64,000 bases of DNA, taken from Desulfacinum infernum DSM 9756. Lineage in GTDB: Bacteria > Desulfobacterota > Syntrophobacteria > Syntrophobacterales > DSM-9756. The DNA is taken from contig NZ_FQVB01000004.1 in the NCBI RefSeq assembly GCF_900129305.1, positions 1-64,000 of the forward strand. The letters are read 5' to 3'. Made by a program: the position numbers and the translations under genes. Shown here piece after piece: positions 1-8,868 of this stretch (positions are counted from its first letter, which is position 1; every line of letters starts with the position of its first letter). The notes beneath the pieces were generated by a model. The model worked only from the letters and a program-made list of their open reading frames with translations. It was not told where the DNA came from and made no database searches.

Positions 1-743
1 GGACCCGTTTTGTCACCTGCTACGGGTTGGTCAACGAATTGGTGGAGGCCAGGCAGGAAAGGTTGCTCCAGCGGCTGATTCAAAAATACGTTCGTTACGA
101 CCTGCTGATTCTCGACGAGCTGGGCTACATTCCGTTTTCCAAGGAAGGTTCGGAGTTGCTGTTCCAGGTCCTGGCGGAACGTCACGAGAAGGGGTCGGTG
201 ATCATCACAACGAACCTCGGGTTCGCCGACTGGACCCAGGTCTTTGGGGATCCGACCATGACGGCCGCCCTGTTGGATCGTCTCACCCACAGAGCCTACA
301 TCATCAACTGCAGTTGGGAGAGCTACCGCCTGAAGCAGAGCCTGAAATCCAAAGGCGGAGCCCGAAACGGTCTGCAGGGAGGGGACAAGGGAAAAACGAT
401 GCTCCCCAGGCGCAAGATTACGGATCCTATCCCGGGCCCTGAAGGGGACCAGCGGGAACCCACATGAGTCACCAAGTTGAGCTCCGGGGTGGACGACTTG
501 GGTTTATCGCTTTAGGAGCTCAAGAGGGGCAGAGACCTTTTACCACACCGGGGGCTCCCCGAAAAGGATGCGCCAGGAGGCAGAGGCCGGAGAAACTTCG
601 GTCGCCCTAAGGGCTCCCTTCGTTTCTCCGGCAGTTCACACACGGGTGGAAGGCAGGATGATTCGCCCCTTCTCATCCTCAATGACGCATGGCTCAGGGT
701 GGTCAAAATTGGGTTATCACAGATGGTCAATTTTCGGTTGTCA
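1..743 (+). mobile_element. IS21-family element, right-hand part
   Basis: The element enters from the left edge. It contains the 3' part of an IstB helper gene and, after about 120 bp, a terminal region with two near-identical 20-bp repeats that read GTGAYAACCGAA..TTGACC on the minus strand (about 698-743). Tandem end repeats of this kind and a terminal CA are typical of IS21-family ends. I place the end at about 743, where the sequence passes into the broken IS4-type transposase. The transposase gene istA would lie outside the window. Confidence 0.75.
3..467 (+). CDS. istB: IstB-like ATP-binding protein (IS21 helper), 5' end outside window
   Basis: This is the C-terminal 154 residues of the ATPase that assists the IS21 transposase by loading it onto target DNA. 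The frame is open to the left edge (residues TRFVTCYG precede the first possible internal start), so the gene is cut by the window. The Walker B motif LLILDELGYIP, the sensor region IITTNLGFADW and the LLDRLTHRAYII segment are all characteristic of IstB/DnaA-type AAA+ proteins. The C-terminal tail is longer and more basic than usual. The protein may still be functional because no lesion is visible in the part seen. Confidence 0.9.
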   Translation, partial: TRFVTCYGLVNELVEARQERLLQRLIQKYVRYDLLILDELGYIPFSKEGSELLFQVLAERHEKGSVIITTNLGFADWTQVFGDPTMTAALLDRLTHRAYIINCSWESYRLKQSLKSKGGARNGLQGGDKGKTMLPRRKITDPIPGPEGDQREPT

Positions 744-749
744 CTCCGA
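593..749. repeat. Inverted copy 1 of IS21 end region
   Basis: About 155 bp matching, with scattered substitutions, the reverse complement of 2668-2823. It includes the double terminal repeat and a GC-rich inner part (CAGTTCACACACGGGTGGAAG). The two copies face outward from each other and enclose a decayed IS4-type transposase and two small genes. Six bases beyond the expected terminus (TCGGAG on the minus strand) are also shared, so the true end may be a few bases further out. Confidence 0.85.
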
Positions 750-1933
750 CCAGAGTCATGACGGCATTTTTGAACTGGAATTCAGCGCCTTTGGGACCCT
801 CAACCTTTGACGTGATCACCATCAGGGTTCTGGCAATCACGGACATGATGACCACCGCGAACAGTTCCTGCCGGATGCTGTTAGGCGTTTTGCCATGAAA
901 CTTCTCGATCTCGAGCACGACCTTCTCGCTTCTGTAGTGGTCTTCTATCGCCCATCGGCGGAAATAAAGCTCAATGATCTCCTCTTTGGGGAATCCGGCT
1001 TTGTGGAGCAGATTGGTGAGGAGCACCGAGATCTTTCCTTCGGGGCTCACCAGCCGGATCATTCGCAGTTGGATGACGCCGGCTTTCTTGCGCTGCCGGG
1101 TGCTGAGCCCTTTGAGGTAGTTGTTGGAAGGGGTGATGCAAATGTAGTCTTCCTGCCGGCCGCTGCGAACGAAAGCCTCGACAGCTGGGAAAGTGCCTTC
1201 GGCCGGACACCGGAACAGGAAGTAACCGTCGTAGTTGTCTCTGAGATAGCTGATGAAATCGAAACTCGGGTATCCGCGGTCGAATAGCAGCACACACCCG
1301 GACGGGACAAACGGCAACAGGTCCCGAGCCTGTTCGCGTTCAGATCCATGGATGCTCACGACACTTCTGGCGATGGGAAGACGCCTGAAGACATCATAGG
1401 CGGTGGTAACCAGGCACTGAGGACAATGACCACGTCCTTCATGCTGGAGGCCACTTTTGGGATCGAACTCACTTCTCATCTCCTCTGTTGCCGGAAGGTC
1501 GTACTTGGAGCCATCGAAAGCGATGACCGACATGGAATGCCACAGATACGAAGGATGACGAGGATAGAAGCTGTAGGCCAGCTCAACGGCACTTTGCAGG
1601 ATGTGCCTGAAAAGGGTCCAGCAAACCTTTTTCCGAGCCTTAGTGAGGCTGCTCCTATGGATTTGATCGGCTTCGGGCCAAAGGCCGCTTCTCTTGGCAG
1701 CCCTGAAGAATTCACCCGATTTGATGTCCACTCCCTTGCTCTTTCCACCGCCTACCAGCGAGAGGATAAAGACGATGAGCTTGGGAAAGGGAAGCTTGCG
1801 AGACCGGGTGAAATCTTTGGCGGAGCGTTTGGCATCGGGGGCAATCTTTTTGGGGATAAGGCTTAAAAAACTCGCAAGAACAGAGGCGATTTGGCATGCA
1901 TTTTCATGGCAGGTTCTGTGCCATGATGCTCAT
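727..1933 (-). pseudogene. IS4-family DDE transposase, truncated at both ends
   Basis: The frame encodes a cut-and-paste transposase. Visible are the first Asp (IAFDGSKYDLP), the second Asp (LLFDRGYPS) and the YREK-type signature around the catalytic Glu (RRWAIEDHYRSEK). Reading upstream of the GTG at 1731, homologous-looking sequence (LIVFILSLVGGGKSKG) continues in frame to about 1929 without a usable start codon; an ATG at 1933 with a good Shine-Dalgarno is in another frame and stops after nine codons, so a 5' frameshift is likely. The 3' end is replaced by the IS21 end: the last residues GVTTEN and the stop are encoded by IS21 sequence. The product is therefore almost certainly inactive. 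Confidence 0.85.
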
Positions 1934-2112
1934 CTCCTTTCCCAATTTTTTACTGTAGGATCGATGTCTTGCTGCCGTCTTTGACAGAAACCAGTATTGC
2001 ACATTTTGTGGAGAATTGCAATGAAATATTTATGCATTTCAGCGTCTTATGAAAATTACACCCTTAGCGCTGACCCTTAAGTCAACAGCATTGGCCCCCT
2101 GCCGCCAGGGGC

Positions 2113-2448
2113 ATGTTTGCCGTTCAGATCGTTCTCGGCATCCTGTTTCTGGCCTTCGGGCTGGTTATCCTCTTTTTTGCCTCTGAAGGCGAGGCCCGGC
2201 CTTTCATGGCCTTGTTCTCAGTGATATGGACGGCGAGCTGCCTTGCCATCATTTTCAACGCCGTCCGCGCCTTGCGCTTGGTAAGAAAGGGCAGGATCCA
2301 GGTAGCGGAAATGGAAGAGACCGAGCGGCAAGACAGCCGAGATTTCGCCAGGAAACTGCGGGAGCTGGAGGCCCTGCGGGCCGAGGGAATCCTGACCCAG
2401 GCGGAATACGAAAACAAGCGGGCCCAGATCATGGGGGAACGGTGGTGA
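2113..2448 (+). CDS. Small membrane protein with SHOCT-like C-terminus
   Basis: A 111-residue protein with two predicted membrane segments (about residues 3-22 and 30-52) followed by a charged helix and a short C-terminal motif (LRAEGILTQAEYENKRAQIM). That ending matches the SHOCT domain, a short oligomerisation module found at the C-terminus of many small membrane proteins. No specific function can be given. The stop overlaps the GTG start of the next gene (2445), indicating translational coupling. The gene sits between two inverted IS21 ends and close to the IS4 remnant, so it may be a captured host gene or the edge of a disrupted locus. Confidence 0.65.
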   Translation: MFAVQIVLGILFLAFGLVILFFASEGEARPFMALFSVIWTASCLAIIFNAVRALRLVRKGRIQVAEMEETERQDSRDFARKLRELEALRAEGILTQAEYENKRAQIMGERW

Positions 2449-2690
2449 GGAAGGGTATTCCAACGGCGCACGGGTCCTTGGGGCAAAGGGTGCTCTTTTC
2501 CGCCTTCGCAGTGCTGGTCGCGGTCATGGTGAGCGCCTGCGCCCTCAACGCCAACTTGGAAAATGCCAGGCAGGAGGCGTCCCGCCGCAATGCGGCCCTG
2601 AAAAAGAAGCCTCGGCAAGACGAGGGCGCCAGCACCGCCATCCACAGCCACTGGAAGGAGGAGGTGCTCGGAGTGACAACCGAAAATTGA
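2445..2690 (+). pseudogene. Small lipoprotein gene truncated by IS21 end
   Basis: From the GTG at 2445 (overlapping the previous stop) the frame encodes a basic N-terminus, a hydrophobic stretch (VLFSAFAVLVAVMV) and a lipobox ending in SAC at about residue 35, so the product would be exported and lipid-anchored. After a charged, low-complexity region the frame enters the IS21 end and terminates with the same residues GVTTEN as the IS4 transposase remnant at the other copy. The native C-terminus is therefore lost; the lipoprotein part may still be made. Function unknown. Confidence 0.6.
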
Positions 2691-2823
2691 CCATCTGTGA
2701 TAACCGAATTTTGACCACCCTGAGCCATGCGTCATTGAGGATGAGAAGGGGCGCTTCATCCTCCTTCCACCCGTGTGTGAACTGCCGGGGAAACGAAGGG
2801 AGCCCGTAGGGCGACCGAAGTTT
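2668..2823. repeat. Inverted copy 2 of IS21 end region
   Basis: Reverse-complement copy of 593-749, with the terminal repeats at the left (TGACAACCGAAAATTGACC then GTGATAACCGAATTTTGACC) and the inner part to the right. No istB or istA sequence follows it, so it is a solo end left by a deletion or rearrangement. Confidence 0.85.
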
Positions 2824-2940
2824 TCTGTCAGGCACTAATGACATTGATTTGTTCCTAACAAACCTTCCAAGAGTCCTTGACATTTCAGTCCGGTGGGTGC
2901 TAGACGGGACCCGTTAGCCAACCCAACGGTAGGTAGAATT

Positions 2941-3591
2941 ATGGAGCCCCATCTCTTCTCCCCCGCCCGCAACCCGTCGGACAACGTCACCAAGCGCGAA
3001 CTCTACCGCGTGGCCGCCCGCCTCTTTAAGGAAAAGGGCTACCGCGCCACGTCCATGCAGGACATCGCCAACGCCCTGGGCATCCAGAAGGCGTCCATCT
3101 ACTACTACATCCGCACCAAACAGGACCTGCTCACGGCCATCGCTCGGGCCGCCATGGAGATGCTCGTGGCCGAAGGGGAGCGGATCGCCGCGGCGCCCCT
3201 CCCCCCTGAAGAAAAACTCCGGGAGCTCCTCCGAAGCCACGTACGGCTCATCTGCAGCAACTTGGACCTTTTCACCGTCTCGCTTCGGGAATTCACCCCC
3301 GTCAACGCCGGGGACCACTGGCGTGAGGTGGTGGCACTGCGGGACCGCTACGAGGCGCTGCTGCGCGCCATCCTCCGGGAAGGCATGGAAAAGGGCGTCT
3401 TACGGCGCCTGGACGAAAAGCTGGTGGGCTTCGCCTTCCTGGGCATGGTGAACTGGACGATCCGCTGGGTGGATCCCGCCGGCGAAAAGAGTCCGGAAGA
3501 GATCGCCGCCGCCTGGGAGGACCTTTTCCTGCACGGGGTCAGGGCTGAAGGGGGCGGAGCCGCCGTTCCGCCCAACGCCCGCAATGGGTGA
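2941..3591 (+). CDS. TetR/AcrR-family transcriptional regulator
   Basis: A 216-residue regulator. The N-terminal helix-turn-helix is clear at about residues 15-60 (RELYRVAARLFKEKGYRATSMQ, then GIQKASIYYYIRTKQDLL); the rest is a helical ligand-binding domain of ordinary length. I use the ATG at 2941 because an upstream GTG at 2893 would add residues without resemblance to the family. It precedes the beta-oxidation genes on the same strand by only about 50 bp, which suggests that it senses an acyl-CoA or fatty acid and represses this cluster. That role is inferred from position only. Confidence 0.9.
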   Translation: MEPHLFSPARNPSDNVTKRELYRVAARLFKEKGYRATSMQDIANALGIQKASIYYYIRTKQDLLTAIARAAMEMLVAEGERIAAAPLPPEEKLRELLRSHVRLICSNLDLFTVSLREFTPVNAGDHWREVVALRDRYEALLRAILREGMEKGVLRRLDEKLVGFAFLGMVNWTIRWVDPAGEKSPEEIAAAWEDLFLHGVRAEGGGAAVPPNARNG

Positions 3592-3642
3592 ATGGGCCCG
3601 CCGAAATCACCCCCAACAACAGCCTGGGAGCGGAGGGGAGCC

Positions 3643-4435
3643 ATGAACTACCAATACCTGGACGTGGAACGCGACGGCCATCTCCTCACGGTCACCATCG
3701 CACGGCCGGAAGCCATGAACGCCCTGCACCCGCCCGCCTGCCGGGAACTGGACCGGGTCTTCAACGACTTCCAGGACGACCCGGACCTTGTGGGTGGCGA
3801 TCCTCACGGGCCGCGGCGACAAGGCCTTCAGTGCCGGAAACGATCTCAAGTGGCAGGCGGAACACGGCGCCGCGGCCCTTCGCCGCGAGATCGACTCGCT
3901 GCGGGGCGGCTTCGGCGGCATCACCCGAAGGACCGACTGTTTCAAGCCCCTCATCGCGGCGGTGAACGGCCTGGCCCTGGGGGGCGGCTTCGAACTGGCT
4001 CTGGCCTGCGACGTGATCGTCGCCGCCGAACATGCCCAGTTCGGCCTGCCCGAACCGAGGGTGGGGGCCATGGCCGCGGCGGGAGGCGCCTTGAGGCTGC
4101 CGCGCCAGATTCCCTACCACGCGGCCATGGGCTTGCTGCTCACGGGCCGCCGTCTTTCGGCCAAGGAGGCCCGGGGCCTGGGCCTGGTGAACGAGGTGGT
4201 GCCCGCGGCGGAACTCATGGCCTGCGCCCGGCGGTGGGCTGAGGACATGCTGGCCTGTTCGCCCCTTTCCCTGCGGGCCACCAAGGAAGCGGCGCTCAAG
4301 GGGCTGGAGATGCCACTGGGGGAGGCGCTTCGAACGGTCTTTCCCGGCATGGAGGTGCTGCGGTCTTCCGAGGACTACATGGAAGGGGCCCGGGCGTTCG
4401 CTGAAAAGCGAAGGCCCGTCTGGAAGGGCCGCTGA
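3643..4435 (+). pseudogene. Enoyl-CoA hydratase/isomerase, one-base frameshift
   Basis: A crotonase-family gene (about 264 residues if repaired) for hydration of trans-2-enoyl-CoA. The first 49 residues (MNYQYLDVERDGHLLTVTIA...DDPDL) are in one frame; from about 3785 the homologous reading continues in the next frame (WVAILTGRGDKAFSAGNDL). A single extra base near CCTTGTGGG explains the switch. The oxyanion-hole segments (FSAGNDL, NGLALGGGFELALACD) and the catalytic glutamate region (FGLPEPRVG) are intact. It starts the beta-oxidation block with a good Shine-Dalgarno (GGAGGGG). Either the gene is dead or this is a sequence error; the perfect preservation of the rest favours a recent event or an error. 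Confidence 0.85.
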
Positions 4436-4466
4436 TCCCGGGGCGTCTTTTTTTTCTTTGCTATTC

Positions 4467-4486
4467 TACCGTATGGTCGGTCGTAT
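4467..4486. promoter_or_regulatory. Possible operator upstream of acyl-CoA dehydrogenase
   Basis: In the 95-bp gap before the acyl-CoA dehydrogenase, next to a T-rich tract, the sequence ACCG-TATGGT-CGGT forms a small interrupted inverted repeat. ACCG/CGGT half-sites are common in operators of TetR-type fatty-acid regulators, and a TetR gene lies upstream. The palindrome is short, so this is a weak call. Confidence 0.25.
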
Positions 4487-4530
4487 CACGCCGGCCCCCA
4501 AGAATCTCGCACAGGAAAGGATGCGCACCC

Positions 4531-5685
4531 ATGGATTTCACCATCCCCGAGAACCTTCGCATGATGCAGGAAACGGTCCGCCGGTTCGTGGAACGGGACC
4601 TGGAGCCCATCAGCCGGCAGGTGGAAGACGAGGACCGGATCCCGGAAGAGACGGTCCGGAAGATGCGGGACCTGGGCCTTTTCGGGCTGGCCATCCCCGA
4701 GGAATACGGCGGCTTGGGCCTGGGCGTTCTGGGAGAATGCCTCGTCTACCAGGAACTTTCCAAGACCAACGCCTGCTTCCGGAGCCGCATCGGCACCAAC
4801 AACGGCATCGGAAGCCAGGGGATCGTGATCGACGGCACGGAGGAGCAGAAACAGAAGTACCTGCCGAAGCTGGCCAGCGGGGAATGGACCGCCTGCTTCG
4901 CCCTCACGGAACCGGAAGCGGGATCCGACGCCGCCGCCATCCGCACCCGGGCGGAACTTAAGGGGGACCACTGGGTCCTGAACGGCAAGAAACACTTCAT
5001 CACCAACGGGGACATCGCCGACGTGGCCACGGTCTTCGCCGTGACGGACCCCCAAAAACGCGCCCGGGGCGGCATCACCGCCTTCATCGTGGAACGGACC
5101 TTTCCGGGCTATTCCGTGGGGACCATCGAGCGGAAGATGGGCCTTCGCGGGAACCACACGGCGGAGCTGGTCTTCGAAGACTGCATCGTGCCCCGGGAGA
5201 ACGTGATCGGCGGTGAGGCCATGGTGGGCCAAGGCTTCAAAACGGCCATGAAGGTCCTGGACAAGGGACGCCTCACCATGGGGGCGTCCGCCGTGGGAAC
5301 GGCGGAAAAGCTTCTGGAGCTTTCCATCGACTACGCCAAGCAGCGGGTGCAGTTCGGAAAGCCCATTGCGGAGTTCCAGGCCATCCAGTTCATGCTGGCG
5401 GACATGGCCACCCAGATCTATGCGGCCCGCAACATGCTTTACCACGCCGCGTGGCTCCGGGATCAGCGCGGCACGGCCGTGGTGCGCGAAGCGTCCATGG
5501 TCAAGCTCTTCTGTACCGAGATGGTCAACCGGGTGGCGGACATGGCCGTCCAGATCCACGGCGGCATGGGCTACATGAAGGACTATCCCATCGAACGGTT
5601 CTACCGGGACGTGCGGCTCACGCGGATCTACGAGGGAACCAGCGAGATCCAGAGGCTGGTGATTGCGCGGGAGCTTCTCAAGTAG
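4531..5685 (+). CDS. Acyl-CoA dehydrogenase
   Basis: A 384-residue FAD enzyme that introduces the 2,3 double bond into acyl-CoA and passes electrons to ETF. The length and the three-domain order match the family: N-terminal helical domain, beta domain with the FAD/substrate motif ALTEPEAGSDAA (about residues 128-139) and FITNGD, and a C-terminal helical domain with the IHGGMGY motif. The catalytic base is the Glu in YEGTSEIQR near the C-terminus. The start ATG at 4531 follows a Shine-Dalgarno AGGAAAGGATG region. Chain-length preference cannot be read from the sequence. It is flanked by the hydratase and the hydroxyacyl-CoA dehydrogenase of the same pathway; no ETF genes are in the window. Confidence 0.95.
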   Translation: MDFTIPENLRMMQETVRRFVERDLEPISRQVEDEDRIPEETVRKMRDLGLFGLAIPEEYGGLGLGVLGECLVYQELSKTNACFRSRIGTNNGIGSQGIVIDGTEEQKQKYLPKLASGEWTACFALTEPEAGSDAAAIRTRAELKGDHWVLNGKKHFITNGDIADVATVFAVTDPQKRARGGITAFIVERTFPGYSVGTIERKMGLRGNHTAELVFEDCIVPRENVIGGEAMVGQGFKTAMKVLDKGRLTMGASAVGTAEKLLELSIDYAKQRVQFGKPIAEFQAIQFMLADMATQIYAARNMLYHAAWLRDQRGTAVVREASMVKLFCTEMVNRVADMAVQIHGGMGYMKDYPIERFYRDVRLTRIYEGTSEIQRLVIARELLK

Positions 5686-5715
5686 GCGAAAATCGACACG
5701 GAGAAGGACAAGGCC

Positions 5716-6606
5716 ATGGAAATCAAAAGGATCTTCGTCATGGGGGCGGGCCTCATGGGGAGCGGCATCGCCCAGGTGGCCGCCCAGGCGGGTTACTCGG
5801 TGAGCCTGTGCGACGTGAGCCGTGAGGCCCTGGAGCGGGCCCTGAACAACATCCGCTGGTCCGTGGGAAAGTTTGCGGAAAAGGGGCGGGTGACCGAGCC
5901 CGTGGAGACGATTGTCGGGCGAATCGAGCCCACCCTGAAGGTGGATCCCGCCGGGGAAGCGGACTTGGCCGTGGAGGCGGTCTTCGAGAACCTGGAGGTC
6001 AAGCGGGATGTCTTCCTGCGGCTGGACCAGGTCCTTCCCGCCCACGCCCTCCTGGCCACCAACACCAGCGCCATTCCCGTCACCCAGCTGGCCGCAGCCG
6101 TTTCGCCGGGACGGAGGCCGAAGGTGCTGGGGCTTCACTTTTTCAGCCCGGTGCCCATGATGCAGGCCGTGGAGGTGGTGCGGGCCATGACCACCAGCCA
6201 AGAGGCCTTCCTGGCCGGGCGGGATTTCGTCCGGAGCCTGGGCAAGGAGCCCATTCTGGTGCACAAGGACGTACCGGGCTTTCTCCTCAACCGCATCAAC
6301 TTTCCTGCCACGCTGGAAGCCATGCGGCTGGTGGAGGCGGGCGTGGCCACGGTGGAAGACGTGGACAAGGGGCTGCGACTGGCGGCGGGCCGGAAGATGG
6401 GCATCTTCGAGACCGGGGACATGGTGGGGCTGGACGTGACCCACGGGGCCCTTCTGGCCATCTTCGAGGAAACCCGGGATCCCCGCTGGTATCCGCCGGC
6501 GATCCTGCGCCGTAAGGTCCAACTGGGCCAGCTGGGCAAGAAGACCGGCCGGGGCTGGTACGTCTACGACCAAGAGGGGAACCGGATCGGACCCGCCGAC
6601 GTGTGA
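5716..6606 (+). CDS. 3-hydroxyacyl-CoA dehydrogenase (NAD-dependent)
   Basis: A 296-residue monofunctional enzyme that oxidises 3-hydroxyacyl-CoA to 3-ketoacyl-CoA. The NAD-binding Rossmann motif is at the N-terminus (GAGLMGSGIAQ, residues 10-20). The catalytic His lies in HFFSPVPMMQAVEVV and the substrate helix follows (DVPGFLLNRI). Its length matches bacterial Hbd/PaaH proteins rather than FadB fusions. It lies 30 bp after the acyl-CoA dehydrogenase with GAGAAGGACAAGG ahead of the ATG, so the two are probably cotranscribed. Confidence 0.95.
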   Translation: MEIKRIFVMGAGLMGSGIAQVAAQAGYSVSLCDVSREALERALNNIRWSVGKFAEKGRVTEPVETIVGRIEPTLKVDPAGEADLAVEAVFENLEVKRDVFLRLDQVLPAHALLATNTSAIPVTQLAAAVSPGRRPKVLGLHFFSPVPMMQAVEVVRAMTTSQEAFLAGRDFVRSLGKEPILVHKDVPGFLLNRINFPATLEAMRLVEAGVATVEDVDKGLRLAAGRKMGIFETGDMVGLDVTHGALLAIFEETRDPRWYPPAILRRKVQLGQLGKKTGRGWYVYDQEGNRIGPADV

Positions 6607-6650
6607 GGAGGATTAGAGGATTAAGGATTAAAGGATTAAGGGGCGGGGCG

Positions 6651-7034
6651 TCATGGCCAGAGCTTGAAGATGCCCATGAGAACGGTGAGGAAGGAAAAAC
6701 CGATTCCCAGGGTCTATTGGACGGTGAGGAAATGCTTGTCCATGGCCTGGAACCATTGATCCACGGCCTCGAACCGGGCATTCATTTGCCTTTGGAGGGC
6801 TTCGAAACGTTTGTCGATGACCTCGAAGCGCCTTTCTGCGGCTTCGAATCGGGCCACCTCGATTTCCCTCAGGTCCATAAGGGAAAGCTCTCTGGAACGG
6901 CGTTCGTTTTCCTGGATGAAGGCAGCGATCTTCTCGGCGAAAAGCTCGTCCGCTTCTCTTCTCAGGATCTGCTGCACGAGGACGGCGATCTTTTGCTCCA
7001 GCCCGGCGTCGTCTGTTTGATGGGATACGGCCAT
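6651..7034 (-). pseudogene. Coiled-coil membrane-tail protein gene interrupted by an amber codon
   Basis: The minus-strand frame starts with an ATG at 7034 after a GGAGG. It encodes a charged, heptad-rich protein (RFEAAERRFEVIDKRFEALQRQ repeats) and meets TAG at 6714-6716 after LTVQ. Reading through the TAG gives a hydrophobic tail (TLGIGFSFLTVLMGIFKLWP) that ends at 6651, exactly the C-terminal membrane anchor expected for this sort of small coiled-coil protein. A TGG-to-TAG change is the simplest explanation. It lies antisense within the beta-oxidation block. Without suppression the product loses its anchor. Confidence 0.6.
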
Positions 7035-7241
7035 GGATGCCTCCAGCGGGGAAATACGTGCAAGTCGGTGGATACACACTCGAGCTATGCCACGGAGGGC
7101 CGCGTCCGGCAAAGCGATCGAGCGAGGGACCTCCGTCGCCGCACAACGAACAAGAAAATCCGAAGACAGATAACCGGCAACCGGTCACGAATCACGAGTT
7201 ACGGAAGATAGCTCACGGATTACGGACAACGGAGAACGGTC

Positions 7242-8489
7242 ATGAAAGACGTGGTGGTGGTGAGCGGGGTGCGGACGCCGGTGGGCCGCTACTTGGGAGC
7301 CCTTCGGGACGTGGAGGCCTACGACTTGGCGGCGGTGGTGCTCCGGGAAGCGATCCTCCGGGTGGGGATCGAAGCGGACCAGGTGGACGAGGTGGTCCTG
7401 GGGCAGGCCTACCAGAACGGCGAGTACGTAAACATCGCCCGCATGGCGCTCCTCAAGGCCGGCTGGCCCGAATCCATCCCAGGCATCACCCTGGACCGGC
7501 GCTGCTGCACCGGCCTGGACGTGGTGCGCTACGGCGCTCTCCTCATCCGCTCAGGAGACGCCCGGGTGGTGGTGGCGGGCGGCGTGGAAAGCATGAGCAA
7601 CGCCGAATTCTACCTTCCCGGCCATATCAAGTGGGGCGTGGGAGGCCGGAAGGGCATGCCACGGGGTCACGGGGATTTGTCCATCTGGGGCCTTCCCTTC
7701 TACGACCGGATCCAGCGGGCCCGGGTCATGTCCCAGCCGGAAGAGCGCTACGGCATCCTGCCGTCCATGATGAGTTGGGCGGAGACCGCGGCCCGGGAAG
7801 AGGGCATCAGCCGGGAGGCGTGCGATGCGTGGGCCGCCGAGAGCCACCGAAAAGCCTGTGCCGCCTGGGACCAGGGGCGGTTCGCCCGGGAGGTGGTGCC
7901 CGTGGAGGTGCCGGGTCCCAAGGGGCCGCCGGTGGTGCTGGACCGGGACGAAACGCCCCGTGCCGACGCCACCCCGGAGAAGCTGGCGCGGCTCAAGCCG
8001 GTGCTGGGAGGCGTCTGCACGGCCGGCAATTCCTCTTCGGAAAACGACGGCGCCGCCGCGGTGGTGCTCATGGACGCCCGCACGGCGAAAGAGTGGGGGC
8101 TTCGGCCCATGGCCCGCGTCGTCTCCTGCGCGGTGGCGGGGTGCGATCCCCGGCGCACCTACGAGGCGGTGCCCAAGGCCGTGAACATGGCCCTGGAGCA
8201 GGCGGGGCTCGACCTGGAGGCCATGGATCTCATCGAGGTCCAGGAAGCCTTCGCGGCTCAGGTGTTGGCTGACCTGAAGCAGATGGGGATCGGCCCGGAT
8301 CGATACGACCGGGTGAACGTGAACGGCAGCGGCATTTCGCTCGGCCATCCCATCGCCTGCACGGGCGTGCGCGTCCTGGTGACCCTGCTCCACGAGATGC
8401 GCCGGCGCGGCGTGCGCTACGGCCTGGAATGTATCTGCGGCGGCGGGGGGCTGGGCATTGCGGCCATTTTCGAACGGGTTCCGAGTTGA
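7242..8489 (+). CDS. Thiolase (acetyl-CoA C-acyltransferase)
   Basis: A 415-residue thiolase that cleaves 3-ketoacyl-CoA with CoA as the last beta-oxidation step. The acyl-accepting Cys lies in RCCTGLDV (about residue 88), the catalytic His in SGISLGHPIACTG (about residue 365) and the second Cys in CICGGGGLG near the C-terminus. The substrate loop is of normal size. It follows the hydroxyacyl-CoA dehydrogenase, separated by the antisense coiled-coil gene, and completes the cluster. It could also work in the synthetic direction as an acetoacetyl-CoA thiolase. Confidence 0.95.
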   Translation: MKDVVVVSGVRTPVGRYLGALRDVEAYDLAAVVLREAILRVGIEADQVDEVVLGQAYQNGEYVNIARMALLKAGWPESIPGITLDRRCCTGLDVVRYGALLIRSGDARVVVAGGVESMSNAEFYLPGHIKWGVGGRKGMPRGHGDLSIWGLPFYDRIQRARVMSQPEERYGILPSMMSWAETAAREEGISREACDAWAAESHRKACAAWDQGRFAREVVPVEVPGPKGPPVVLDRDETPRADATPEKLARLKPVLGGVCTAGNSSSENDGAAAVVLMDARTAKEWGLRPMARVVSCAVAGCDPRRTYEAVPKAVNMALEQAGLDLEAMDLIEVQEAFAAQVLADLKQMGIGPDRYDRVNVNGSGISLGHPIACTGVRVLVTLLHEMRRRGVRYGLECICGGGGLGIAAIFERVPS

Positions 8490-8581
8490 TCAGGCTTGTC
8501 TGATCGATCTGGTCTAAGTATTGTGGACCCCAAAAATGAGACACCATGTTAAGGTGTATCTTGCGGAGAAAGGGGGGTCCG

Positions 8582-8866
8582 ATGAAGCGGAAAAGGTTCA
8601 GCAAGGAATTCAAGGCGAAAGTGGCCCTGGAAGCGCTCAAAGGCCAGCGGACAGCGGTCGAACTGGCTCAGGAGTTCGGGGTCCATGTCAATCAGATCAA
8701 TCTGTGGAAGAAACAGCTGGTTGAAAACGCAGCCGAGCTCTTTGACCGTCGGGAGGCCAAGAAGGAAAAGAAAAGGGAAAAAGAGCGCGAGCGTCTTTAC
8801 CAGAAGGTTGGCCAGCTGCAAGTCGAGGTGGACTGGCTAAAAAAAACGACCGGGTATCTCGACTGA
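8582..8866 (+). CDS. IS3-family transposase OrfA
   Basis: A 94-residue DNA-binding protein. The helix-turn-helix (FSKEFKAKVALEALKGQRT...LAQEFGVHVNQINLWKKQL) fills the first 55 residues and is followed by a leucine-zipper-like helix. I chose the ATG at 8582 (MKRKRFSKEF), the usual beginning of this family; 8546 would add an unrelated extension. Near the 3' end an A8 run (8839-8846) allows a -1 shift that would join this protein to OrfB in a continuous frame. Confidence 0.9.
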   Translation: MKRKRFSKEFKAKVALEALKGQRTAVELAQEFGVHVNQINLWKKQLVENAAELFDRREAKKEKKREKERERLYQKVGQLQVEVDWLKKTTGYLD

Positions 8867-8868
8867 GT

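Noticed and set aside
4486-6573. 695-codon open frame on the minus strand
   Set aside because: It is the antisense shadow of the acyl-CoA dehydrogenase and hydroxyacyl-CoA dehydrogenase genes in high-GC DNA; the His/Gly/Asp-rich translation has no domain features.
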